A stretch of DNA of 64,000 bases from Selenia dentaria (lineage: Eukaryota; Arthropoda; Insecta; Lepidoptera; Geometridae): contig OU862880.1 of assembly GCA_917880725.1 (NCBI GenBank), positions 33,833,831-33,897,830 on the forward strand. Reading direction: 5' to 3'. Of the stretch, positions 24,201-36,200 are shown piece by piece. Within the stretch, counting starts at the first letter, position 1, and the number at the start of each line of letters is the position of its first letter. The notes below the pieces were generated by a model that saw only the letters and a program-made list of their open reading frames with translations, searched no databases and was not told where the DNA came from. The translations under genes were made by a program, and so were the position numbers.

Positions 24201-27200
24201 ACAGGTATACAGAAAAAACGTGTACGGCTTCATGGACGAAATGGACGATAAAGAACTGAAGCATCCCAACAGCGAAGGGTTCACATATTCCAATTTGCTG
24301 AAACGGGACCGCAGAAGGTGGACTTATGCCGGTGAGTACTCACAATGATCCCCAATTATAGTGTCCCTAAAAATCATGAAACATCCTAATCTGTAATAAA
24401 AATACTGTAATAATTGTATTGAATTTTTTTACATCTAAATAATATCATCATCAGACGTGAAAAATGATTTAACTAATTAGAAATAAAAAAAATTAAGTCT
24501 CACCTATTATTCTTTTATTTATGTTATGGCATAGAATCATCCAACTAACACGTTAGTACAAACTAACGTGTTAGTTTTATTGTTACTTATTAAAGTTACG
24601 CTGGGCGTAATTACCACACGTTTCGCTTGCACGTATAAACGTTCAAAACTTCCTTTAGACTAAAGATTTGATCATTAGTACCCAATGTGTAGAAAGTTAA
24701 CGAGAGGGAGACAAAAGAAAAGAGGATGATTTCAAAGAAGTAGTAAGACCAATATGGCGACGACTAGCTAAGGATCGGGTAGTCTCTAGCGGAGATCTAT
24801 TTATATGTAAGACGAGCCAATGTTTAAGAAAATAACGTTGCATGTTATTTGATTTAAATTAAACTCTAATCGATTCAACGTATGTAATTAATTTTAATTG
24901 TGTTTAATTGAATACTTAGAACGAATCTTTAATAAATCTACATCTACGAGAAGGAAAGATTTGTTTGTTTGTTTTAAGAATTATTAGAAAACGAATGGGC
25001 CGATTTGAAAAATTAAATAAAATTGATTTATCCACTGGCGGTGCCCGCAAAGGAGATAAAAATGATATGGTGGAAAATATTTCTTTTGAAGCACGGACAG
25101 TGGACTGTCCACTGCCCGTGCTAGCCCTGCGGATAAACATAGGCGATATAATACTTTCAAAAAAGTTAGGGATCCGTATGAAAACTTCCATAATGTAAAG
25201 GTCTGAAAAAAATACCAAAAAATCCTTATATCGCGTACGCTGCGGAAACTATTGACAATAGAGCAAAGTGATGTACTACAGTTTTATAGAAGACAACAAC
25301 AATGCCTATAAAGATGTCCCATATATCTAACGATTACAGTTATGTTCACCACGCGGGTGAAACCGCGGGGCGCAGCTTGTGCTACTATAAGAAATAGTTT
25401 ATTGGTTGCTGAACTCATTCGTTTTAAACAAACCGTTCAGGCAAATAAACGGTTCAAAGGTATATTTTCTTGTTAAATGGGTTGTTTTATAGGATCCTAT
25501 CCTAAGTATAAACTACCCATAACTACACTACTTTTTTTTGCAAGATATTTATTCAAGCTCGCCACGACATATTTTGTAACTAGATATGGCTATATGTATA
25601 GATGGCTTGTGATTTCAGACGGCGACCAAGACGATGCGTTGAACCGCACTGAGTTCGCCGGCTTCCTGCATCCCGAGGATCATTCCTCGATGAGGGATGT
25701 GGTTGTGCTCGAGACATTGGAAGACATTGATAAGGATAAGGTACAGCTTTCGAAAATAGAATTCTAATAAATAATTATAAGTTTATTTTACCCTATAGTA
25801 TTGAAATTCGGGTTTGAAAACCGATGTAGTATAAAAATGACATTCATGATACAGTGTACATACAGATATTTTCACATGGAATAAAAGTGAAAAGCTGTAA
25901 AATGTCCTTGAGAGCAAAGTTCTTCGAGACTCCCGTACTTTAACAAGGGTCTTGCCGTGGTGGTCGTGGAAAGGAGGTGAGAAAATACGAAAATGTTCTT
26001 CATAACAAGAAACAAAAAACTTTACACAAATATATTACAATATCGAAAACTAACAACTAAAATTGTAACTGACGAAAGGTAGCAGTAACATAATTATTTA
26101 TTACTCGTAATCTGTTGCTGTTAACCGGCAAAACACTCTCGTTAGGGATCGAACTGCTCGCAGACGCCGCTGCGCATTCACCCTGAATATGAGCATCGGA
26201 CATGCTCGAAACCCGGCGAGACGTATTCGATCCCTAAAGTGAGTGTTTTGCCGGTTAAGAATAATAGTTTAATATGTGTCAAACTCACGAGAATTTCAAT
26301 ACATTGTTTGTTTGCTTGAAAAACAAGCAAACAAACAAGAAACAAATCCGAGTGCAAATCAAACACAAATGGTAGCAAAAAACTTAAAAAAATGGCTTTT
26401 CAGGACGGCAAGGTGTCCCTAGAAGAATATATCGGTGACATGTACAAACCGGAAGACAATGAGGATGAGGAAGAACCGGATTGGGTCAAACAGGAACGGG
26501 ACCAATTCACCGGATATAGGTATGGCTGGCTTTATATCAATATTACGGCAGGCATGCGAGAAGCTTAACTCTTTATAGTGCGTAGTGATCTGTGAACTAT
26601 ATATGTATACAAAAAAAATTAGGGTACAATTAATATTTTATTCTTTTTAAAAATGTTTCCTCTGCCCCTCCTCACTCTGTTTTGCAGCATGGGACCACGT
26701 AGAGTGGTACAGCGCAAACTTTCCACATTTATTACTACTTAGTACATTTCGTTTTCTCAATCTGATCATCTAGAATCCGCCACTGATGCATTTTTTTTTA
26801 AACTTTTCCGAATGCTGAAATAAATTCATATCTTTTACATTATAGCAGTGAGTATCGCGGATCGGGGAAATATATTCACACCGATTATTTGACTCATTAC
26901 TCTATTTACAGTTATTGAAATTAAAAATATTAATGATTTTGACAATACCGTACATGTTTCTATGAAATAAAGTAAAATTTACACAATAATGCCATGTTTT
27001 CTGAAATATATATCGCGATTAGATTCAATAACTCAAAAATTACCTTTTTCGTAATCTCTTGACGTCACAATTGAATATACTAAATAATTGTCAGATGTCA
27101 CTTGTCAAAATTTGTTTCTCTTGTCATTTATGAATTTTGCCAGGCTTAAATATAAAGATCTAAGACGGAAGCGTTCAAACATATTGCAAAAAAAACTGGC

Positions 27201-30200
27201 GGTAAAATACTCCCTTTGCGCTATAAAGGGTTTATTGCTTTGGTGTCAAACATTACATAAACATGAGTACAGACAGTACGGTAAGTCCACGAGACGGTTT
27301 ACATGCAGGCACCTTGTGCAGCGGGCTTAAGATTTTAAAACTTTGTAAATCTGTTCTCGTGGCATACTGCGAGTTTTTTCATCACAGTAAAGGATCGATT
27401 GGCAACAAAGATATTTTGCGTTGATTAATCGTTTTTTGGTACAAAATGTACAACTCGGCCAAGCTAAGTTTGCATCTCGCGTCGATTACGTCACACTGAC
27501 GCTTAGGTACGGTCTGCAAACAAGGATTTGCTATGACTTCAAAAAAGTAAACAAATGCGTTAGATTTTATTTTAGATTTTATTGTTTTTAACATTATATT
27601 CCATCAAGTGTCAAACCTCCAGACACAATAGTAATTTCATTGTTATGTTGACTTGGACACATGAGGGGATATACCCTCATATCCCCTCAAAGTCAACATA
27701 ACAATGAAATACAGTATATAATACATATACAAAAGTATATTAAAATATACACAAAAAAATGGGGATACCTATAATTAAGAAGAATCACTACTGTTTATTC
27801 CTTCGATGCCCGATATTTCGCTTTCGCTCTCACTCTCACTCATATAACTGTCGGAATCATCACTCGCTTCTCCTTCAATGGATATAATTAATTCTTGTCG
27901 ATTTATATCTCGAGGTGGTCGCTCTCAGTATTGGCGCTCAGGCCTTTCGACGTGGTTCACCTAAAAAAATATTGCATCAGAAGCCGATATTTTTAAGCTT
28001 GCAGTTACATTGGTATTGTTGCGCTTATGCGTACACTAAACTAAAATTCTCTAAACCATGGTAGTTCTTATTATGTTAAAACTAAAATCCACATTCGTAT
28101 AACATTTAGAATGATAATTCTAAACATACGATTATTCTATTCAAATGTTTTTAGTTTTACATCAGTTTAGACTAGTTTAGAGAGCACAAACTTACATGAT
28201 GATTAAATTTGCACTAAACATACCCACAATTATACAGAAACGGCAAATTGAAGAATTGCCACTCGCAAGCATTATACGAATTTTGACTTAAGCGTGAACA
28301 GAATAAGAACTACCATAATTACTCGTAGTTCTCTAGTTTAGTTTGGTGTTCTGAACAAGCGAATTTACAATTAAAATTTAAAAATTGCGGTTTCTTTTTC
28401 TGACGTAATGTGTAAATGAGTTAGTAATATTCCTCAGAGAGACCTCACAAAGGTCAAACTGTCAAGTGCAATATTTTTTTTCTAGAATTTTGTTCGCGTT
28501 TTTTACTTGGTGTCAATATTTTGGGTGGACTTAATTGGGCACTAGAACTTGGACGTGGCGAAGAACTTGAAGCTGGTAAAACAGCTGCCTGCGATAATTT
28601 TTTGGCTTCTTTTTTTATATTCATTAGCGTCTTCATGGATATGCCGGTTGCGGCACAAGCTTGCTGAATAACTTTATCAACCGAAAACTTTCAATACTTT
28701 CAGGATTATGTTTCTCTGTTCACTGTCTATTTACCTTTCCTTTCATTTTTGTTGACCACAACAATCCACTCGAGGTAAAACATAATGAATGTTAACCGTT
28801 CAGTAACAGCACCCCTAGCACGCGGGGGAGGGTAATAGTCTCTCCACCGTTTTTATCCACCTGTCAGTGGAAATAATTGTCTTCTCCACCTTACAGAGCG
28901 CGGCAACCGGGGAAAGAGATAAAATGTTTCCTTTTGACGTTTGTCGTAGACAGTATGTCCCGCTACTCCAGCTATAGAGCACGGACTCGTCAAAACGTGG
29001 ATATAATGATCTCCGATTGACATAACACGGAGTAAGGTTATCACCTTCTTTGAAGGTGGTTGATAAAAGTTTTTTTTTTTTTTTTTTTTTTTTATTTATT
29101 TATTTATTTATTAGCCTTCTCAAGGGTAATTACATCACATTTTATACTAGGATACATGTAAGTATATATTATTCGCTAAATGTATTACCTATTTAAGAGA
29201 AACACCGCATGCATAAACATTAATAACATTAAAAAAGGAGTAGGTAACCGAGATATATGACATGCACATAATTATTACTTAGTAGTCTTTACAAAATTTA
29301 AAATATACGTAATTTATAGATATAAGTAATTTAAGTAGAACAGTCAGAGAGAGTTGTTGACCGTAACGGTCCTAAGTGAGTTTAATTTAATCTTAAATTC
29401 AAGCAGAGAATCCCCAAAAATGTCTATCGAGTTGCCACAATCATTTATAAGCCTACACATTCGTGGCACCGGTGAATTGGCGCCTAACACAGTCCTGCGA
29501 AAAGGGGGTGAAAATGGTGTCAGGGGCTTTCGAGGATATCTAAAAGGTATTCTAAGCTTAAAACGGGAAAGCAGATCGGGGCAGTCTATCGCATTACTAA
29601 ATATTTTATGTAAGGTTATCAAATCTATCCTGTCACGGCGCTCTGACAATGTTTGCAAATTGAAAAAGTCCAATCTAGTTTTGTATGATTTTAATCTATC
29701 TTTTTGCCCCGTGGAGAAAGCCAAGTGCCAAATAAATCTTTTTTGCACCCTTTCTAATCTAAGTGTGTGAACAGCGTAATGAGGCCTCCAGATAGGACAA
29801 CAGTATTCGAGAACACTGCGAACAAGCGTATTATATAGTGTCAGCTTTGTTTTTGGATTACGAAATTCTTTACCGGTGCGAATAAGAAATCCTAACATTT
29901 TGGAAGACGTTTTAATGACGTTATCTATGTGTGGAACAAAAGTAAGTTTACTGTCAAACGTCACACCCAGATCCCGAACCGTGTTAACTATTTTCAATTT
30001 TGCCGTGCTTATTTTGTAGTTATTTATGATATTATTTATTTTTCTACTAAAAGTTATTTGTAAACATTTTTCTGTATTTAAAATCATTCTGTTTGACTCG
30101 CACCACTTATTTAAATTATTTAAATCCTCCTGTAACATTTTAGCATCATCAAAAGTTTTGATAACTTTCAAAACTTTGAGATCATCTGCAAACAAAAAAG

Positions 30201-33200
30201 GTGTACAGTGATTTAAACAGTCTGGCAAATCATTTAAAAATATGTTAAACAGAATGGGACCCAGGTGTGACCCTTGGGGCACACCTGAGGTAATTTTAGG
30301 ATGTATTGAAGAGGTAAAACCCGCTGCCACAACATAAAAATCTCTTCCATTTAAATAAGACTTAAACCAATCAAACATAGGACCACTAAAGCCATATGCT
30401 GCCAGCTTATACAGAAGCACAGCATGGGAGACTTTGTCAAATGCTTTACTAAAGTCTGTGTAGACGACATCCACCTGATTGTTGCCATCAACAGCCTCAA
30501 TAATGTTTTCCACGAAAGTTAACAAATTGGTACATGTTGAACGTTGCTTAATAAAACCATGTTGATATTTAGTAATAAATTGTTTAAAATGTTGAGATAT
30601 AATAGGAAATATTAATGACTCTAATACTTTTTCATCCAAAAATGTCTCGCGCTTATTATAATAACATTTTGTAGTGGGAAATGGAAACAATGGAAAGAAA
30701 ATTACACCGAGGTATATCCGAAATGTCACAACCCCTTCGATTATACCCAGATAATTAATTCTGGCACATATTTCGGGTCAATAAAGAAATGGCGTTGTAA
30801 TGCATTGCAGCCTCGAAACCATACGAATGGCTTGCCGGTGCATATCAAGGTTATTATTGTATTACTTTCCTATCTAAATTCTGTGAAATACCTAAGTTAA
30901 ATAATTCTTATTTGTTTTTAATCTACAATAGGTCCCCACTTCCATACTTATAATGAGTCTTAGTAAATGAAATAGGATACTACGTATGGATAGCAAACAC
31001 TACCCAGAGACTTTTGTTACATTTGCTTTAAATGGCACCTATGAAGTACAAACCATAGGAAACGCTGCTCCCGCCGTCTATCCACGTGGATAAACTATCC
31101 TCTGGCGTTGCCGTGCTCTCAAGGGAGTTAAAAATGACATGGTGGAATAGATTTCTTTCCTCTAGAAAAAGTCTACTAGTAAGTAAAGAGAAATTCACTG
31201 CCCGTGCTAGCCCTGCAGGTTAAACAAATACTCAACAGTCCAGTAATATAAAAAAAACAGTGGTAACAACAAAACTTCAACAAAAAGCCTAAAACGAACA
31301 ATTTAAAAATTTAATATTCATCTGATAGGGAGACGAAAACTCGTATGACGCGTATCGGCGACAAAGATGCTAACCGTACTGCCGCGATCGCGGGAACGTT
31401 AGTGGAGAAGCGGGCGGGGCGCCGCATTCCAGCGAGGTGCAAACTTAGGCTTGGTGGAGTTGTAATGGACTTTTTTATGGCGAATTCTAACATTTCTCTA
31501 ATCTCAGTTGGCCCCGTAGAGTATTTTGATCCCTATATGAAATAGGATTGATTGGCCTTAAACCGCATTTTTTTCGATGACTGCACATTTTGCCCAAAAT
31601 CTGTGAATTCAGTTCAAAATATCTCAAAAAGTTATGGAAGGTCTCTTAGTATTATAATAATGTATGTACATATGTAGTAACATGAACGTTTTCCTGTTAC
31701 TATAACGGTTAAGGTATCTGCCCCTACTATTCCGCCTCAATCAATTACTTTATTTTTTTATTACTTAATCCACCCTGTGTAATGTTTTGTGGCATTTGTA
31801 GTGTGGACATTTTGAATGTCAACAAAGATGTAGCACGCACAAACGGTCGCGTATCAAATATATGGGTAACTGTTATAAAATATACATATATCACAGTAGT
31901 TTCGGACCGTGGTTTTACCTGCGTGAGGATAATGAGATGATGAAAGTAGACTTTGTGTTTTTCCAGAATCTACAGTATCTAAATACCAAATTTTATCCAG
32001 ATCAGCCACTCTTGCGTGATTGACTAACAAATGCAACCAAACTTTCGTATGCCTAATACTCGCTGCGCCCCGCGCTTTCGCCGGCATATGATGGATGATG
32101 ATGATAAAAAGTATCCTATGTATTGTCCAGCGCCGCATCTATCTACATACCAAACTTCATCCAAATTCGTTTATCTGCTCTGGCGTGATTGAGTAACAAA
32201 CATACATCCGAACTTTCGCATTAATAATATTAACCCTTAACCACCTACCATACGTCTCAGAGATCCGCCGTTGTCGAAGTTCGTTATTCAACCGACTTCA
32301 AAAAAAGTAAGAAATTCTTAAGTTGCGTATTTTTGTTTTATGTATGATCATGCATAACTTTTTACAGAGTAGTCTGATTTTGATAATTATTTTTTTGTTT
32401 GGTAGAGTATACTTCCGAGGTGGTCCCATTTAAATCTCATCAAATTTGGTCAAGCAGTTTTTGAGTCACATTCCAATCACTGAAGTGTTTTGCCTATCTC
32501 GATAATATCGTAATTGACGGTGAAAGACAATCGTCCCGTAAGTAGCAAGGTCACTAAAGAGGTCACTAAATTATTATTTTTTACTACCGACTTCAACACT
32601 AAAAAGTTAGAAATAAATTGTTGAAGTTGGTTCAATTTTTTGCTAAAAAAAATTCTGTGGTAAGTAAAAAATGCGATCCCGGGGACTGAGATACCCCTGT
32701 TAGGTGGTTACATGGTGTTTTAAATTGTGTATTTTGTTATTGTTTTGGGTAATAAATGGCTAATGACTCCTCTAACTCAATTATCTCAAGCTGATTGGAA
32801 GAAGATCATTGAGACAAAGAAAATATTATACTCGTAAACGAGGAATGTTATGGGTCAGATTTAGAAGGCTGAGAACCAACTCTTACAGAAAATACCGAAA
32901 ATTCTCTTTCCCAGATTGATTTTGTCTTCAGTTTTATTTAGAGACGAAGATATTTCCTCTGACGACGATGACAACCTTTATCTCAAGTGAGATCGAGACG
33001 TAGGCAGAAACATTATTTTGGTAAAACTAGCTTTCGTTGGTCATCCGCCCTATTTTCCTTACGATCGTGAACGTTGCAGCATAATAAAATAAAGTATAGT
33101 GCAGGAAAGAGAAGGTATAAAACCAGCATATCGAAGTGAGCTAAAGCTTCATCTTCATCACTAGATATTTGGCAGCAGTTTCTCACTGATGCAATTCTAT

Positions 33201-36200
33201 AAAAAATCATTTTCCTATGTGAAGAGAAATCCGATCGAACTACAATAATCAACCTTGTGTCCAACATGTAGATCTAATAGAATAGAAGGCATATGTTTTT
33301 GTTTTATACTGAAAAGAAAATCATAAAGATTATTCATCATGGTTTAGCACCGATAGCCTGGAAGGGAATTTTATCGCTGCATCATCAAGAACTGGTTTGA
33401 AGTGTTGCAGAAATGTATATGTTATGTGATGCAGCTACCAGGACAGCGCGACGCTCCCAATAGTTGAGCTCTTTGACTGTTGTATTAAGCGATGCCAAGC
33501 TATTTATGCAATCGGCAGCTTCGCATGTTATCATATAAGATAATAGTAGCGATTCACTTGTTCAAAAAAACTAAACTAAACTACTGAACTAAACATTTTA
33601 TATGGTGGTCCTTATTCTGTTAACAATAAAATCCAAAATCATTTAACATTTAGAATGACACTTCTAAAAATAGGATTATTCTATTCATTTTTGGGTTATA
33701 TTAGGTAAGTTTAGCGAGCACCAAGTTACGTGTCGACTAAACTGTTTCAAATCTGCCCACAATTGAAGAGAAATGTCTAATTTTAGTGCTGTCATTCGGA
33801 AGTTTTATACTTATTTGGATTTTAGCCTAAACAAAATAAGTACTGCCATAATTTAGTGATTTTTAGTTAAGAGAATATTTATAGAACCGATCACCATATT
33901 GGTGTCATTTCGGGGAACACGCAGAATCAATATATACATGCCTACGAAATATGGCATTAAAACACAATGTCTTACGGTGCAAGATCAGGGAGGGTATCTG
34001 CTCTATGCCTTTATACCTAGACAAGATTCCGATAGCCTAAATTTACCAGCTGAATATCAGCGACTGAAGAAACTCAATCAAGGTGTATTCCGTCTCATTC
34101 CTCCAATCGAAGGATCTAACAGAAACTTAACAACTGACAATTAGGACACTTCTATTGAACTACTTGATTCACTGAAAACCAAACATCTGACTGGTGTGGA
34201 AACCATGAGGAAAAACCAAAAAGAAATCCCCCAAGAATTCTTACCAGCTCACCACCGAAATGTTGATTCGATGGTTTTGGATTTATAAATGACATCACTA
34301 TGACATCATATGTACCTACTGAAACTAAATACAGGTTCAATTTCATTAAGAAATTTTTATAAGTTTTTATGTTATTGATAAATTAAATTTCCTTACGTTT
34401 TATGATTATCGAATAGTTAACTAAATTATAAAAAAGTGCCCATAATATGTGATTATTTTTATGGATCTTATTTTCTAAATATGCTAGTTTGTAAGAGTAA
34501 AATAAAAGATATATTAGATTTGTTTATGTTTGCAAGAACAATTATGTATTTTGATTTTCTTTTCTCTAATAAAAAGTTTAATACGTCCCTAAACAGAATT
34601 TTAATTGATAACCTTACTTTACTGAATTTGACAATGATGAATAATTTTATACTCGGGGTCCCACAGACGCATGATATATTATTATGTGATAAAAATGTGG
34701 TAAGTGGTTAAGGGTTAAGTGTGATTATAATTTCATATCGTCTTGAAAATGTACGAAGCAGTTGCATCATTTGATGTTGTTACCTTCAGGCCGGTACCAA
34801 ACGGTAAATCTATATATATAGATATATAACAAAGTCGTGTTAGTTACACCATTTATAAATCTAGAACGGCCAGCCGTTCTTCCAATTTACCAATTTGTAT
34901 GATTTTTGTGTTTTTTGATTTGTATGTCTCGGCGAAGGACATAATTATGATACTTTTCATCATCATCATGCAACACCACGCGGGTGAAATCTCTGGGCGT
35001 AGCTAGTATACAGGGGTAATGGTAATCAATTAGCATCCTTATAAGAGCATATTCTGCACATCAAAACAAACATCTTTTGTTCTACGACTTTCAAAAATTC
35101 GTATTTTTTTTTCTTCCATACAAAACTTAAAAAATCAATTAGACCGGTCTAAACATAATTAACACTATGCCGACAAGCCACGGCCGGCGGCGGGCGGGCG
35201 GCGGCGGCAGCGTAAGAAAGGGGTCGCTACGACGCGCTGTTAACTACATACATGGCTACACGTAGATGAATGAAGTGGATGCGATGTAGAGTTATAAAGT
35301 GTAAGAGAGAATCACAAAAACGTAAAAATTTTTTTGGGGAATTTCTTTAATTTTGGAAAAAGTTCTAAAACAAAAGTTGTTTGTTTTGATGTACAGAATA
35401 TGCCCTTAACAGGATGCTAATTGTAAAAAATATATATTATAATTATAATTGTAAACCCGGTATATATAAAACAAAGTCGTGTTAGTTACACCATTTATAA
35501 CTCCAGAATGGCTGAACCAATTTTTATGGATTTTATGTTTTTGATTAGTCATATCTCGGGGAAGGACATAGGATACTTTTCATCATCATCATCATCCATC
35601 ACCACACGGGTGAAACCACGAGGCGCAGCCAGTTTAAAATAAATAAAACAATAATATTTCTACAGAGATACGAACAAAGATGGTTTCATGGACGAGCACG
35701 AAGTGAAAGATTGGATAGCACCGCCTGAATTCGACCACGCTGAAGCAGAAGCCAGGTAAATTTATAAATTTGTTTATGAATATCACTTAGTCAAATAATC
35801 GTGGTCTCTTACTATGGGTCCATAAGCAAGCTCAAAGTCGCACAACAAGCTATAGAGGTTGGAGAGGGCTATTCTCGGGGTTTCTCTACGTGATCGAATC
35901 AGACAAGAGGAGATCCGTAGACGAACTAAAGTCATCGACATAGACCAGAAGATAAGCTGCAGCCACATAGCACGCAGAACAGATGGCCGATGGGGGTCGG
36001 TTCTGGAGTGGAAACCACGGTTCGGCAAGCGCAGCGTAGGTCGTCCACCGACAAGGTGGAGAGACGACCTGACAAAGGTAGCAGGACTACGTTGGATGCA
36101 GGCCGCTTCCAACCGGTCCCTTTGGAAATTTGCGAGGCAGGCATATGTTCAGCAGTGGACGTCTTACGGCTAAATTGATGATTCAGTCAAATTTTCTTAA

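Larger units (their letters stand above)
32230..34718 (+). mobile_element. Decayed piggyBac element, 2.5 kb, TTAA at both ends
   Basis: The ends are TTAACCCTTAACCACCTACC on the left and, as complement, TTAACCCTTAACCACTTACC on the right, so the target site TTAA plus a 17-bp inverted repeat with one mismatch is kept. Inside are fragments of a piggyBac transposase in order on the plus strand, interrupted by a CCGACTTC-type repeat (from 32291) and a long-TIR MITE (about 33561-33882). Confidence 0.88.

Noticed and set aside
31345..31545. 66-aa ORF in a GC-richer stretch of intron 5
   Set aside because: No recognisable motif, and it sits among repeat debris; probably the GC-rich core of an unnamed repeat.
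34436..34711. 91-aa ORF near the right end of the piggyBac relic
   Set aside because: It could be a decayed C-terminus of the transposase, but I see no cysteine-rich domain to support it.
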